From Marseilla massiliensis (GTDB lineage: Bacteria > Bacteroidota > Bacteroidia > Bacteroidales > Bacteroidaceae): a stretch of 64,000 nt of DNA. This document shows positions 1 to 9,007 of the stretch, piece after piece (position 1 is the first letter of the stretch; each line of letters opens with the position of its first letter). The notes under the pieces are model-generated. The model worked only from the letters and a program-made list of their open reading frames with translations, did not search any database and was not told the origin of the DNA. Position numbers and translations under genes: made by a program. The DNA lies in assembly GCF_016899855.1 (NCBI RefSeq), contig NZ_JACJJG010000005.1, positions 21,897 through 85,896 of the forward strand, given 5' to 3'.

Positions 1-1707
1 GTGCTCGGATTCCAGGGCAGCGACCCCAACCACATCGGCCGGTACAATGTTGCCGCCTGCGTGAAGCACTACATGGGCTACGGAGTGCCCGTATCGGGCA
101 AGGACCGCACGCCGTCGGCCATACCGAGAAGCGAACTTCGCGAGAAGCATTTTGCCCCTTACCTGGCCGCGATACGTGCGGGGGCGTTGAGCGTGATGGT
201 CAATTCGGCAGTAGACAACGGCATGCCGTTCCACGCCAACAAGGAACTGCTGACTGATTGGCTCAAGCGTGACCTCAACTGGGACGGTCTTATAGTGACC
301 GACTGGGCCGACATCAACAACCTCTGCACCCGTGACCACATAGCCGCGACCAAGAAAGAGGCCATCAAGATAGCCATCAACGCCGGCATTGACATGTCGA
401 TGGTGCCTTACGAAACGAGCTTCTGCACGTACTTGAAGGAGCTGGTGGAGGAGGGCGAGGTGCCAAAGAGCAGGATAGACGACGCCGTAGCCCGTGTGCT
501 TCGCCTGAAATACCGCCTCGGATTGTTCGATAATCCGTATTGGGACATCGCCGAATACGACAAGTTCGGTTCGCCCGAGCATGCCGACGGGGCCCTGTGC
601 GCCGCCGAGGAGAGCGAGGTTCTGCTGAAGAACGACGGCAACCTGCTGCCCTTGAAACAAGGAACCAAGATTCTGCTTGCCGGCCCTAACGCCAACTTAA
701 TGCGCTGTCTTAACGGCGGATGGTCGTATTCGTGGCAGGGACACCGCGCCGACGAGTTTGCCGGAGCGTACAATACGATATACGAAGCGTTGTGCAACAA
801 ATTCGGAAAGGACAACATCACGTACGAGCCGGGCGTTACTTACGCGCCGTATAAGAACGACAACTGGTGGGAGGAGAACCCCGTTGAGATAGAAAAGGCC
901 GTGGCCGCTGCCGCCAACGCCGACGTTATAATAGCCTGCATCGGTGAAAACTCGTATTGCGAGACGCCCGGCAACCTTAACGACCTGACCCTCTCGGCCA
1001 ACCAGCGCAACCTTGTGAAGGCGCTCGCTGCCACCGGCAAGCCTGTAATCCTTGTTTTGAACGAAGGCCGTCCGCGCATTATCAATGACATAGAACCGCT
1101 TGCCAAGGCCGTGGTTCATGTTATGCTGCCCGGCAACTATGGCGGTGACGCACTTGCAAACCTGCTCGCCGGAGACGTTAATTTCAGCGGAAAGCTGCCT
1201 TATACGTATCCGAAGTACATCAATTCGCTTGCCACTTACGACTACAAACCTTGTGAAAACGTAGGTCAGATGGCCGGAAACTATAACTATGATGCCGTCA
1301 TGGACGTGCAATGGCCGTTCGGTTTCGGCCTCAGTTACACGTCGTATGCCTACTCAAACCTCAAGGTCGACAAGTCTTCTTTTGCTCCGGGTGACGTTAT
1401 AACCGTGTCGGTCGACGTGACAAATACCGGCAGTGTAGAAGGCAAGGAGAGCGTGTTGCTGTATTCGAGCGACCTTGTGGCAAGCTCAACGCCGGACATC
1501 AAGCGGCTTCGTGGCTTCGACAAGATAAGCCTTAAACCGGGAGAGACAAAGACGGTAACGCTGAAACTTGCTGCCGACGACCTTGCTTTCGTTGGCTATG
1601 ACGGCCTTTGGCGCCTGGAAAAGGGCGACTTCGTGCTGGCATGTGGCGGCAAAACCGTTACCGTAACGTGTACTGATACAAAGGTGTGGAATACGCCTAA
1701 CCGATGA
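1..1707 (+). CDS. Glycoside hydrolase family 3 beta-glucosidase, 5'-truncated by window edge
   Basis: A GH3 exo-acting glycosidase that would release terminal beta-linked sugars, probably in the periplasm. The frame is open from base 1, so the GTG there is an internal codon: full GH3 enzymes of this kind run about 750 residues and only the last 568 are here. The TIM-barrel part shows KHYMGY near residue 22 and the nucleophile motif GLIVTDW with Asp101. The second alpha/beta domain contains [11 protein letters not shown] near 316-325, where the acid/base Glu is expected. The C-terminus (about 460-560) is a fibronectin III-like domain ([12 protein letters not shown]). It is convergent with the mannanase downstream. 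Substrate is not determinable; family call is strong. Confidence 0.93.
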   Translation: MLGFQGSDPNHIGRYNVAACVKHYMGYGVPVSGKDRTPSAIPRSELREKHFAPYLAAIRAGALSVMVNSAVDNGMPFHANKELLTDWLKRDLNWDGLIVTDWADINNLCTRDHIAATKKEAIKIAINAGIDMSMVPYETSFCTYLKELVEEGEVPKSRIDDAVARVLRLKYRLGLFDNPYWDIAEYDKFGSPEHADGALCAAEESEVLLKNDGNLLPLKQGTKILLAGPNANLMRCLNGGWSYSWQGHRADEFAGAYNTIYEALCNKFGKDNITYEPGVTYAPYKNDNWWEENPVEIEKAVAAAANADVIIACIGENSYCETPGNLNDLTLSANQRNLVKALAATGKPVILVLNEGRPRIINDIEPLAKAVVHVMLPGNYGGDALANLLAGDVNFSGKLPYTYPKYINSLATYDYKPCENVGQMAGNYNYDAVMDVQWPFGFGLSYTSYAYSNLKVDKSSFAPGDVITVSVDVTNTGSVEGKESVLLYSSDLVASSTPDIKRLRGFDKISLKPGETKTVTLKLAADDLAFVGYDGLWRLEKGDFVLACGGKTVTVTCTDTKVWNTPNR

Positions 1708-1712
1708 AAAAA

Positions 1713-1748
1713 AGGTCGTGCAACGGTTGACTGTCCGTTACACGACCT
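1713..1748. terminator. Bidirectional hairpin terminator
   Basis: AGGTCGTG (1713-1720) pairs with CACGACCT (1741-1748), with inner ACGG/CCGT pairing. The minus strand gives a T run right after the stem, and the plus strand gives a T-rich tail. It lies just after the GH3 stop codon and also ends the small minus-strand unit at 1797-1978. Confidence 0.8.
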
Positions 1749-1796
1749 GTTTCTTTTATATTGTTGTGTCTGGTCTTGCTGTCTAAGTATGGCGGC

Positions 1797-1889
1797 TTAG
1801 CGGTTGAAACGTGCGCCATACATTACGTTCGCGCTCCACGCAAGATTCTTCCTGAAACTGCGGAGCAAGCTTTTTACATTCTTTTTCAT
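1797..1889 (-). CDS. Tiny basic protein (30 aa), unrecognised
   Basis: ATG at 1889, TAA at 1797-1799. The product begins MKKNVKSLLRSFRKN and ends NVMYGARFNR; it is strongly basic and amphipathic, with no signal peptide or membrane segment. Support for a real gene is contextual: a good -7 box (TATTTTTG, 1978-1971) lies about 80 nt upstream on the same strand, and a hairpin with a T run (1748-1713) lies about 50 nt downstream. Together these make a self-contained transcript of about 250 nt in a gap otherwise empty of genes. I do not recognise the family. The transcript could also act as RNA. Confidence 0.5.
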   Translation of the reverse strand: MKKNVKSLLRSFRKNLAWSANVMYGARFNR

Positions 1890-1970
1890 AATACCTATTG
1901 TTTTTGTTATCCTAAGAAATACTGCCCTTGCGAGCCAATCCTTTTACTTGTTATCCGTTGTTTTCGAGTG

Positions 1971-1978
1971 CAAAAATA
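1971..1978 (-). promoter_or_regulatory. -7 box for the 30-aa gene
   Basis: Minus strand reads TATTTTTG, matching TAnnTTTG. No clear TTTG is present 19-21 nt further upstream. Confidence 0.5.
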
Positions 1979-2049
1979 CAACCGTTCCGCTAATGTTACG
2001 CCATTTTGGCACATGATATTTTTGTTGGAGCCCACTTTTTTGACATGGG

Positions 2050-3357
2050 TCAAAAGCTGCCGAGTTTCCTGTTAGCCATCCTGATCAGGTTTGTCGTTGT
2101 AGTGTCGGTGCTGAACACGGAGTTAAGTCCTTGTGCCTCTTGTGCCGGGTCGCCGGTATAGTCGTCGCCGGGTTGCCAGTAGTCGTGCCCTACGGGAAGG
2201 CTGGCCGTGCCGCCCCACCCCCAGAAGTTGCATCCTGCAAGCAGTCCGCCGTTGCGCGCGTTGCCTTCTACGAGGCTGAATATATATTCGTAATAGCTGT
2301 CACGCGCCGTCGTTGCGGCGTCTTTGGTGAACCTGAATCCGTCGCGCGGATAGCCGAATTCCTCAAGCACGAGCGGCTTGCAGTATTTGCGGGCTATGTC
2401 AAGATGGTTGTCGATATATTCCTTTGTGGCTTCTTTGGCATGCTTGAGATTGTCCGTCAGCTTGTCTTGCGGCGCCCATCCCCAGTTGTACGGCCAGATG
2501 TGTATGTTCATGTAGTCGACATGCGGGCAGGCATGTATGCGCTCGAACAGGGCCATGTCCTCCTCGCAACCGTGTTGCCCCTCGCTGCCTGTCGACACAA
2601 GCTGCCGCGGGGCGAGCGAGTCTATCAGTGCTGCGGCCTCTTCCATCCATTCGGCGAAAGCCTCCTTGCCGTCAGTTGAGAATGCCCTTGGCTCATTGCC
2701 TATTTGCCATGACATGATGGTCGGGTCGTCGGCATAGCGTATTCCGGTGTACCTGTTCGTGCGTGAGATGATGTCGCGTACGTAGCCGGCAAATAGTTGT
2801 TTTGCCTTCGGCGACTTGGGAAACTGGCTTACGAAGTCCATGAAGGCGGGGTAGCCGTCCTTAGCCGGTACGGGAGCTTTGCCGTGGCCGGCCCATTCGA
2901 GGTATTGGCCGTAGCCGCCGCTCCATTCCCATGAGTTGTTGAGGTATAGCACGGCTACCATGTCCCTTTTCCTCATTTCCGCCAGCAGGTAGTCGAGGCC
3001 GGCAAGGATAGTGTCGTTATATTCGCGCGGAGCGGTCTGTAGCGTAGGCTCAACCTTGGTTGGCACGCCGCGCTTTCCGTCAGAGCCTACCAGAATGCGC
3101 AGGTTGTCAACTCCGATGGCTTTCAGTGAGTCGAGTTCCTGCTTCAGTCGCCGCCGGTTGCCGCCCGTTCCTTCGGACGCGAGGATGGCTCCGTACCAGA
3201 AGTTGGCGCCTATGTAATAGTACGGTTTGCCGTTGCGGACAAACTGTCCGCCGCTTACGCTGATGAAATTGTCATTACTTGCCGTGTGGCTTGTTTGCGC
3301 ATTGCCCTGTGTCGTGCCGAGGGCAAGCGCGATAAGTGCTGATAATAGTTTCTTCAT
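2050..3357 (-). CDS. Secreted GH5 endo-beta-1,4-mannanase
   Basis: Hydrolyses internal beta-1,4-mannosidic bonds in mannan or glucomannan. The ATG at 3357 is chosen over one 33 nt upstream because it starts directly at a Sec signal peptide (MKKLLSALIALALG...GNAQ). The mature protein opens with GQFVRNGKPYYYIGANFWYG, typical of GH5 subfamily 7 mannanases. Catalytic residues are visible: acid/base Glu222 in SWQIGNEPRAF and nucleophile Glu333 in LVLEEFG; the HIWPYNWGW stretch lines the active site. At 435 residues it is a single-domain enzyme with no carbohydrate-binding module. With the convergent GH3 gene it may be the edge of a polysaccharide-use locus; no susC/susD is in view. Confidence 0.9.
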   Translation of the reverse strand: MKKLLSALIALALGTTQGNAQTSHTASNDNFISVSGGQFVRNGKPYYYIGANFWYGAILASEGTGGNRRRLKQELDSLKAIGVDNLRILVGSDGKRGVPTKVEPTLQTAPREYNDTILAGLDYLLAEMRKRDMVAVLYLNNSWEWSGGYGQYLEWAGHGKAPVPAKDGYPAFMDFVSQFPKSPKAKQLFAGYVRDIISRTNRYTGIRYADDPTIMSWQIGNEPRAFSTDGKEAFAEWMEEAAALIDSLAPRQLVSTGSEGQHGCEEDMALFERIHACPHVDYMNIHIWPYNWGWAPQDKLTDNLKHAKEATKEYIDNHLDIARKYCKPLVLEEFGYPRDGFRFTKDAATTARDSYYEYIFSLVEGNARNGGLLAGCNFWGWGGTASLPVGHDYWQPGDDYTGDPAQEAQGLNSVFSTDTTTTNLIRMANRKLGSF

Positions 3358-3387
3358 GATTATTGTCTTTCGGTTTTTCCGGTGTGG

Positions 3388-3395
3388 CAAAGTTA
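3388..3395 (-). promoter_or_regulatory. -7 box upstream of the mannanase gene
   Basis: Minus strand TAACTTTG matches TAnnTTTG about 30 nt upstream of the chosen ATG. No well-placed -33 element is obvious. Confidence 0.45.
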
Positions 3396-3507
3396 CGTTA
3401 TTAATGTCTTATCATATAGCACAATTTTGCCGGATGCTGGTACTATGTTGACGGCTTGTTGCATGTAGGGCGCCGTGCGTGATTGTGCAACAGATTCGGC
3501 TATAATG

Positions 3508-3593
3508 TAAAAGGCCGTCTTTCGCATTATGAAAGACGGCCTTTCAGGCGTTAATAGGCGGCCTTTTGCATTGCGAAAGACGGCCTTTTGCGT
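3508..3593. repeat. GGCCGTC/GACGGCC palindromic repeat cluster
   Basis: Two consecutive imperfect palindromes: AAAGGCCGTCTTTCGC pairs with GAAAGACGGCCTTTC, then GGCGGCCTTTTGC pairs with GAAAGACGGCC. It is a member of a family seen at nine intergenic loci of this window. Confidence 0.85.
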
Positions 3594-3664
3594 CGGCGCT
3601 TTATGTCGCGCGGTTTTCAACAGGCTACGGGGTGCCTGCCGCTAAGCGCCATGCGTGTATTCGG

Positions 3665-4591
3665 TCAGATGTTGAACAACTCGGTGGAGAGGTATCTCTC
3701 GCCCGTGTCGGGCAGGAGCGTAACTATTCGCTTGCCGCTGTATTCAGGGCGCTTGGCTACCGCAAGTGCCGCCGCAAGTGCCGCTCCTGACGATATTCCT
3801 ACGAGCAGTCCCTCGTTGCTGGCAGTGAGGCGTGCCGTGCGCATTGCCTCGGCGTCGGTTACGGTCACTACTTCGTCAACTACTCCGGCGTCGTATGTCT
3901 TAGGTATGAAGTTCGCACCGATACCCTGAATCTTGTGTGGGCCGCTGTGCCCGGCCGACAGCAAAGGCGACGATGCCGGCTCAACGGCTATTATCTTGAT
4001 GTCGTGGTTGTATTCCTTGAGGCGTCGGCCCGTGCCCGATATTGTGCCTCCGGTGCCTACGCAGGCAACGAAAGCGTCTATATTTCCGTCAGTCTGTTCC
4101 CAAATCTCGCGTCCCGTGGTGTCGTAGTGGCACTGAGGATTGGCCTGGTTGTCAAACTGTCCGAGAATAACCGAGCCCGGAATGGAGCGTTGCAGGCTCT
4201 CGGCTGCCTTTACGGCTCCGCCCATACCCTCGGCCGCCGGCGTAAGTCGGACCTCCGCTCCGTATGCGGCCACGAGCTTACGGCGCTCAATGCTCATTGT
4301 TTCGGGCATTGTCAGTATCAGTTTATATCCCTTGACGGCGGCCACGAGGGCAAGTCCTATGCCCGTGTTGCCGCTCGTAGGCTCGATTATCGTGGCTCCC
4401 GGCGTGAGCAGTCCGCGGCGTTCGGCATCGTTGACGAGAGCCAGTGCCACGCGGTCTTTTACGCTACCACCGGGGTTGAAGAACTCTACTTTTGCCATGA
4501 CAGGCGTGCTTACGCCTTCATGTGACGACAAACGACCCAGCTCTACGAGCGGGGTGTTGCCGATGAATGAAAGAATATTTTTGCTTTGCAT
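3665..4591 (-). CDS. cysK: Cysteine synthase (O-acetylserine sulfhydrylase)
   Basis: PLP enzyme converting O-acetylserine and sulfide to cysteine and acetate. The fold-type II signatures are all present in 308 residues: substrate loop IGNTPLVEL (10-18), PLP lysine Lys45 in GGSVKDR, PTSGNTG (about 70), the phosphate-binding GTGGTISGTG (about 178-187) and SSGAA near the C-terminus. Length is typical of CysK; CysM cannot be strictly excluded. No serine acetyltransferase gene is adjacent. The next gene upstream on the same strand is the EamA transporter, separated by an inverted-repeat element. Confidence 0.94.
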   Translation of the reverse strand: MQSKNILSFIGNTPLVELGRLSSHEGVSTPVMAKVEFFNPGGSVKDRVALALVNDAERRGLLTPGATIIEPTSGNTGIGLALVAAVKGYKLILTMPETMSIERRKLVAAYGAEVRLTPAAEGMGGAVKAAESLQRSIPGSVILGQFDNQANPQCHYDTTGREIWEQTDGNIDAFVACVGTGGTISGTGRRLKEYNHDIKIIAVEPASSPLLSAGHSGPHKIQGIGANFIPKTYDAGVVDEVVTVTDAEAMRTARLTASNEGLLVGISSGAALAAALAVAKRPEYSGKRIVTLLPDTGERYLSTELFNI

Positions 4592-4604
4592 GATGGAAGT
4601 TATT

Positions 4605-4747
4605 AAATTAAGAATTAAGAGTTAAGAATTAAGAAAATATGCCTTGTGGTGACATAGCTGAGGCCTAATAAGCCGAATGGGATAAATAAGCCATATAAAA
4701 GAGGAATACATATTTTCTTAATTCTTAATTCTTAACTCTTAATTTTT
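4605..4747. repeat. Heptad-unit inverted repeat, cysK/EamA gap
   Basis: Left arm 4605-4643 is a run of AATTAAG/AGTTAAG heptads followed by AAAATATGCC. The right arm 4709-4747 is the near reverse complement, with the order of the heptad variants shifted by one. The right arm overlaps the end of the EamA gene and supplies its TAA stop (4739-4741). Confidence 0.9.
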
Positions 4748-5659
4748 CATTTCTTTCTCCATGTCCCGACGTGACTTGGAATGGGTTACGAGCCATACGC
4801 CAAGGCACACGAGTATGACGGCAAGTCCTTGTGACGGCTTGAACACGCCTATTCCCGTAAGAACGCTCACCGTGACTGACACGAGCGGCTGCACGTAATT
4901 GTATATGCTGACTACGGTAGGACGGAGTGTCTGCTGGCCAACCATCATCAGGATGTAGCTTACGTATGTTCCGAAGAATACAACGAAGCCTGTCTCGAGC
5001 CATGTTGATACAGGTATGGCCGAGTAATCAATGGACGACACGCGGCCGAAGGTGAACGGCAGTATGAAAACAGACGCGTAGGTGAACATCCACTTGTTGA
5101 TTGTTATGACGGAATAGCGGCGTATGAGGTCGCGGAATATCGTAAGATAAAACGCGAACGACAGTTGCGCGCCGAGGCAGAGCAGGTCGCCGCGGATGTC
5201 GCCTACCTTCGAGCTCGTGGCGGCCGCGCTGGTGGCGATAAGTATTATGGCGCCGGCGCAGCCTATTGCTACGCCTCCTGCCTTCTTGCCGGTTATGGGC
5301 TCTTTCAGTATTAAGGCTGCAAGGAGCATGGCGAAGATTGGCATTGATGTGGTCACGATACTTGCGTTGACGGGTGAAGTTATGCTAAGGCCGATGGTAT
5401 AGCAGCACTGGTTGAACACAAGGCCGAGCAAGGCGGCGCCTATAAGCATGAGCAGGTCGCGCTTTGGAACGTGCTCTTTTTTGACAAACAGCGACGTGAG
5501 CCAGAATAGCACGGCACCGCCCGTGACGCGGAACGTCACTACGTCAATACCGGTAAAACCGTGGGTCATGGCATCTTTGCCCAGAGGCGCCATTAACCCC
5601 CAGAACGCACAAGCCAAGAACATGCACAAGTGCGCGATTAGCGGACGATTGTTAGTCAT
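4739..5659 (-). CDS. EamA-family (DMT) inner-membrane transporter
   Basis: Ten-helix drug/metabolite transporter-type permease of 306 residues made of two EamA repeats. The first begins near residue 8 (LCMFLACAFWGLMAPLGKDAM, split here by the usual WG motif) and the second near 155 (GDLLCLGAQLSFAFY). Such proteins export or import small metabolites; the substrate cannot be read from sequence. The last residues and stop codon lie inside the repeat arm at 4709-4747, so the natural C-terminus (KEMKN) may have been reshaped by that element. A promoter-like TACCTTTG lies just upstream at 5697-5690. Confidence 0.85.
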   Translation of the reverse strand: MTNNRPLIAHLCMFLACAFWGLMAPLGKDAMTHGFTGIDVVTFRVTGGAVLFWLTSLFVKKEHVPKRDLLMLIGAALLGLVFNQCCYTIGLSITSPVNASIVTTSMPIFAMLLAALILKEPITGKKAGGVAIGCAGAIILIATSAAATSSKVGDIRGDLLCLGAQLSFAFYLTIFRDLIRRYSVITINKWMFTYASVFILPFTFGRVSSIDYSAIPVSTWLETGFVVFFGTYVSYILMMVGQQTLRPTVVSIYNYVQPLVSVTVSVLTGIGVFKPSQGLAVILVCLGVWLVTHSKSRRDMEKEMKN

Positions 5660-5689
5660 GAAAATATAAGTTTATTATTATTTTGCGTG

Positions 5690-5697
5690 CAAAGGTA
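5690..5697 (-). promoter_or_regulatory. -7 box for the EamA gene
   Basis: Minus strand TACCTTTG (TAnnTTTG), 31 nt upstream of the EamA start and divergent from the ATPase promoter. Confidence 0.5.
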
Positions 5698-5718
5698 CAC
5701 AATTCAAAATAAAATGAC

Positions 5719-5726
5719 TATATTTG
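5719..5726 (+). promoter_or_regulatory. -7 box for the ATPase/DUF4435 pair
   Basis: TATATTTG matches TAnnTTTG, ending 30 nt before the ATPase ATG. It sits back to back with the EamA promoter. Confidence 0.5.
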
Positions 5727-5756
5727 CCATGAATAAGTAAGGATAAAATCAATATT

Positions 5757-6578
5757 ATGCAAAAATACGCCGACTACATAAAAGAAATAGAGATAGACTC
5801 CCTTTGGAGCGGCCGCCGACACGTTGTATGGAAGCTCGACAGACGCGTGAACATACTGAGCGGAATCAACGGCGTAGGCAAAAGTACCATTATAAATAAG
5901 GTGGTGAAGAGCGTGGGTCCCAACGGCGACATAACCAACCATCTTATGAAAGGTGTACACATAACCGTATGCCCGGAAGATGCGGGCTTTATACGTTATG
6001 ACGTAATACGCTCTTTCGACCGCCCCCTGCTTAATGCTGACGTAATAGGCGAGATGGGGGCGAATCTTGCCACGGAGCTTGACTGGCAGTTGTTCAAGTT
6101 GCAAAGGAAATACCTTGATTACCAGGTGAACATCGGCAACCGTATAATTGCCGTATTGCAGAGCGGACAGCCCGACGCGGCGATAATGGCGCAGCGCATA
6201 TCGGAGCCTAAAAAGAAATTCCAGGACCTGATTGACGACCTGTTCTCGGATACCGGAAAGACAATAATACGTACCGAGAACGAAATCAAGTTCTCGCAGA
6301 TAGGCGAGGCCTTGTATCCTTACCAGTTGTCGAGCGGAGAGAAACAGATGTTGGCCATATTGCTGACGGTGCTCATCGAGGACAACCAACCTTACGTGTT
6401 GTTCATGGACGAGCCCGAGGTAAGCCTGCACATCGAATGGCAGAAACGGCTTATCGACCTTATACTCGAACTGAACGACAATGTACAGATAATACTAACG
6501 ACACATTCGCCTGCCGTGGTGATGAACGGATGGATAGACAAGATTACCGAGGTCAGCGACATAACGGACAATGAGTAG
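5757..6578 (+). CDS. ABC-type AAA ATPase, AriA-like partner of a DUF4435 protein
   Basis: A 273-residue ATPase of the SMC/ABC-like AAA group. Walker A is GINGVGKST (36-44), the ABC signature is LSSGEKQ (191-197), Walker B is VLFMDEPE (214-221) and the H-loop is TTHSP (His250). The stretch between (about 60-185) is short, with no long coiled coil, so it is more compact than OLD or SMC proteins. Its TAG stop overlaps the ATG of the next gene by 8 nt (ATGAGTAG), implying translational coupling and a shared complex. ATPase plus DUF4435 is the architecture of the PARIS anti-phage system (AriA/AriB); functional equivalence here is inference, and a housekeeping role is possible. Confidence 0.85.
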   Translation: MQKYADYIKEIEIDSLWSGRRHVVWKLDRRVNILSGINGVGKSTIINKVVKSVGPNGDITNHLMKGVHITVCPEDAGFIRYDVIRSFDRPLLNADVIGEMGANLATELDWQLFKLQRKYLDYQVNIGNRIIAVLQSGQPDAAIMAQRISEPKKKFQDLIDDLFSDTGKTIIRTENEIKFSQIGEALYPYQLSSGEKQMLAILLTVLIEDNQPYVLFMDEPEVSLHIEWQKRLIDLILELNDNVQIILTTHSPAVVMNGWIDKITEVSDITDNE

Positions 6579-7593
6579 CTCTAAACGTCTTGGAAACAAT
6601 ATTACTTCAGCGTATTTCAGCGCTGCCAACAGCCTGAAGCCGAAGAACGCCCGGCGCAAGATAGTTGCTTACGTCGAGAGTTACGATGACGTGTTGTTCT
6701 GGAGGACGCTGCTCGGCAATTATGAGGACGACACGAGGTATTTTGAGGTAATGCTGCCGTCGCACAGCACTCTGGAGCGCGGCAAACGTTCAGTGCTGAT
6801 GAATCTGCTGTACGGCAACGTCGGACAGGATATGATAGCGTGTGTCGATGCCGACTATGACTACCTTATTCAGGGAGCTACGCAGACGTCAAAGGAAATA
6901 ATCTCCAATCCGTATGTTTTCCATACCTATGCCTACGCGATAGAGAACTTGCAGTGTTATGCCCCGTCGTTGCATAATGTATGCGTCATGGTGACGCTTA
7001 ACGACCATGCCGTGTTCGACTTCCAGACTTTTATGAGGCAGTTCAGTGAAGCTATTTTCCCGCTGTTTGTATGGTCAATCTGGCATTACCGCAGGAACAT
7101 ATACGGGCAGTTTACCATCACAGACTTCAACAAGGTGGTGGAGATAGGCGGTTTTAACGTGTATTCTCCCGAAATTGCAATTACCAACATAAGGAATAAA
7201 GTGTGGAAGAAAACCAACTGGCTGCGCAAGAAACATCCTGACGCCAAGGATTCGTACTTGGCCCTTAAACGTGAACTTATAGAGCTTGGGGTAACTCCCG
7301 GGACTACTTATCTTTATATTCAGGGACACCACTTGTTCGATAAGGTCGTCATGCCGCTAATGACCAAGGTCTGTGGAATACTGATACGCGAGCGCGAATC
7401 GGAAATACGCCATCAGGCAGTGCATTCCACGCAAATGCGCAATGAGCTGTCCTGCTATTCGCACAGTGTGCAGGATATCGAGCAGATGTTGAAGAAAAAC
7501 ATGGGATATGTCATGTCGGAACCTTTCCGCAGGACGCAAAAGGACATAGAACGTTTCCTTGGAATCAAGGAGCGGGAAACTAATGGCGAGTGA
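6571..7593 (+). CDS. DUF4435 (TOPRIM-like, AriB-like) protein
   Basis: 340 residues, partner of the preceding ATPase. The N-terminal part matches the DUF4435/TOPRIM pattern: a conserved Glu in AYVESYDD (Glu36), followed by an acidic pair in ACVDADYD (Asp93, Asp95), the E...DxD layout that binds metal in TOPRIM nucleases. The C-terminal half is helical and charged, with no recognised motif. In PARIS systems the DUF4435 subunit is the toxic effector held by the ATPase until a phage trigger is sensed; applying that role here is inference. The gene is followed by a terminator-like palindrome at 7621-7654. Confidence 0.82.
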   Translation: MSSSKRLGNNITSAYFSAANSLKPKNARRKIVAYVESYDDVLFWRTLLGNYEDDTRYFEVMLPSHSTLERGKRSVLMNLLYGNVGQDMIACVDADYDYLIQGATQTSKEIISNPYVFHTYAYAIENLQCYAPSLHNVCVMVTLNDHAVFDFQTFMRQFSEAIFPLFVWSIWHYRRNIYGQFTITDFNKVVEIGGFNVYSPEIAITNIRNKVWKKTNWLRKKHPDAKDSYLALKRELIELGVTPGTTYLYIQGHHLFDKVVMPLMTKVCGILIRERESEIRHQAVHSTQMRNELSCYSHSVQDIEQMLKKNMGYVMSEPFRRTQKDIERFLGIKERETNGE

Positions 7594-7620
7594 GCGCGGC
7601 ATGTGCGGCGTTCGTAATAT

Positions 7621-7654
7621 GCCGTCTTTTATCGTGTGAAAGACGGCTTTTTGC
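7621..7654. repeat. GACGGC palindrome, terminator-like
   Basis: GCCGTCTTTT and GAAAGACGGC form a hairpin followed by TTTTT. It is a minimal, single-palindrome member of the GGCCGTC family and could terminate the ATPase/DUF4435 transcript. The rest of the gap to 7992 shows no gene or clear signal. Confidence 0.75.
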
Positions 7655-7992
7655 AGTGTGTTTGACGGTCAATTACGGCGCGATAGGCCGTCGGTTATAA
7701 TCAGGACACTTGTTTTTATCCGTTTATCAGCCTGTACAGTGGTTAAAATGTATTTGGCTTGTTGTTGCCTGTCGGCGGCTGCCGGGCATGCGTAAACATG
7801 CCAGCCATATGCCGGCGGGTTTGCCCCTGCATGGAGCCGGGGCATGTCCGCTGACATAGGGCTGACACATTTAAAGAATGTCTGTCAGCATGTAATCGCC
7901 TTGTTTTCAGTAAGATACATGCAAAACTGACAGAAAATGGTACAACGACAGACTTTTTGCGCCTGTTGGTTATTGTTTGTTGACGTTGCTGT

Positions 7993-8958
7993 TTACACGT
8001 AAGTCTCGAGAAACTTGATTTCTCCGTTCACGTTCAGTGTCTTTGTCGTTGCAGGTACGAGCATGGTCTCGCCTCCACGTAATGTAGTGGCGTTACCCTC
8101 GTTGTCGGTGAAAGTAGCCTCTCCCTTCAGCCCGATGATTATCACGAAGCTGTCAAGTTCGCTGTAGTCGAGGGTCATCGGCTCGTCAAGGTCGTATACG
8201 GCAGTGTTGAAGTACCTGCATTGTACGAGCGACACGCCTTGGTTTTTTGCCGGTACATATTCCGTCCTGTAATCTTCCTGCACGTTGTAGTCAATGCATT
8301 CGGCCGCCTGCCTGGTGTGCAGTTCGCGCAGGTTGCCGTTCTTGTCACGACGGTTAAAGTCGTAAATTCTGTACGTTGCGTCTGACGTTTGCTGTATTTC
8401 GGCGAGGAAGCAGCCCTTACCAATGCTATGGATTCTGCCCGCCGGTATGAAGAAACAGTCATCGGCCTTGACGGGAAACTCGGCAATGGCATCGCAAATG
8501 GTCGTGTCGGCAACCATTTCCTTATACTGTTCCGGCGTTATAGCCTGTTTTAGTCCGCAGCGCAATGTGGCGTACGGCTCTGAGTCCATAAGGTACCACA
8601 TTTCCGTCTTGCCGTTTTTCATGCCTTGCTGCCTTGCCTTTTCGTCGTCTGGGTGTACCTGTATGGATAATGCCTGGCGTGCGTCAATGAATTTTATCAG
8701 TAGCGGAAAATCGTTGCCGAAGCGTTTGTAGTTTTCAGTTCCAACTAACCGGTCTTGCATTTCGGCCACCATTTCGGGCAATGTCTTTCCTTCGTAAGGG
8801 CCGTTGGCTATTATGCTTTCGTTGCCTTTTACGCCGGATATTTCCCAACTCTCGCCGATTTGTTCGTCATCATGTCCTTCAACACGCTTGAACTTGGCGA
8901 TTTTATTGCCTCCCCAAATAGTCTGTTTGAGGATAGGCTTGAATTTTACAGGTTGCAT
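7993..8958 (-). CDS. manA: Mannose-6-phosphate isomerase, class I
   Basis: Interconverts mannose-6-phosphate and fructose-6-phosphate; zinc cupin enzyme, cytoplasmic. The 321-residue length and the N-terminus PVKFKPILKQTIWGG match the short class I enzymes common in Bacteroidetes and Firmicutes. Visible motifs are the zinc-site IQVHPDDEKA (about 108-117) and FFIPAGRIHSIG (about 170-181), which carry metal-binding His residues. It is last in a minus-strand series dxs-trkA-trkH-manA, 49 nt after trkH. It could supply mannose-derived carbon from the nearby mannanase to glycolysis, or mannose-6-P for glycan synthesis. Confidence 0.92.
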   Translation of the reverse strand: MQPVKFKPILKQTIWGGNKIAKFKRVEGHDDEQIGESWEISGVKGNESIIANGPYEGKTLPEMVAEMQDRLVGTENYKRFGNDFPLLIKFIDARQALSIQVHPDDEKARQQGMKNGKTEMWYLMDSEPYATLRCGLKQAITPEQYKEMVADTTICDAIAEFPVKADDCFFIPAGRIHSIGKGCFLAEIQQTSDATYRIYDFNRRDKNGNLRELHTRQAAECIDYNVQEDYRTEYVPAKNQGVSLVQCRYFNTAVYDLDEPMTLDYSELDSFVIIIGLKGEATFTDNEGNATTLRGGETMLVPATTKTLNVNGEIKFLETYV

Positions 8959-9007
8959 ATTAGTTTAATTTTTTTAATTGAAGTGTGGCTTAAAGCCTAT
9001 TATCTTA

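Noticed and set aside
697..1311. Long antisense reading frame opposite the GH3 gene
   Set aside because: It lies wholly within a well-supported GH3 gene, and its protein has no motif; a by-product of GC-rich codons on the other strand.
1761..2075. Plus-strand 104-codon frame in the GH3/mannanase gap
   Set aside because: No promoter or start context and atypical composition; the minus-strand 30-codon unit explains the gap better.
5718..6431. Long antisense reading frame opposite the ATPase gene
   Set aside because: The plus-strand ATPase has all nucleotide-binding motifs; the antisense product is unlike any protein and has no start context.
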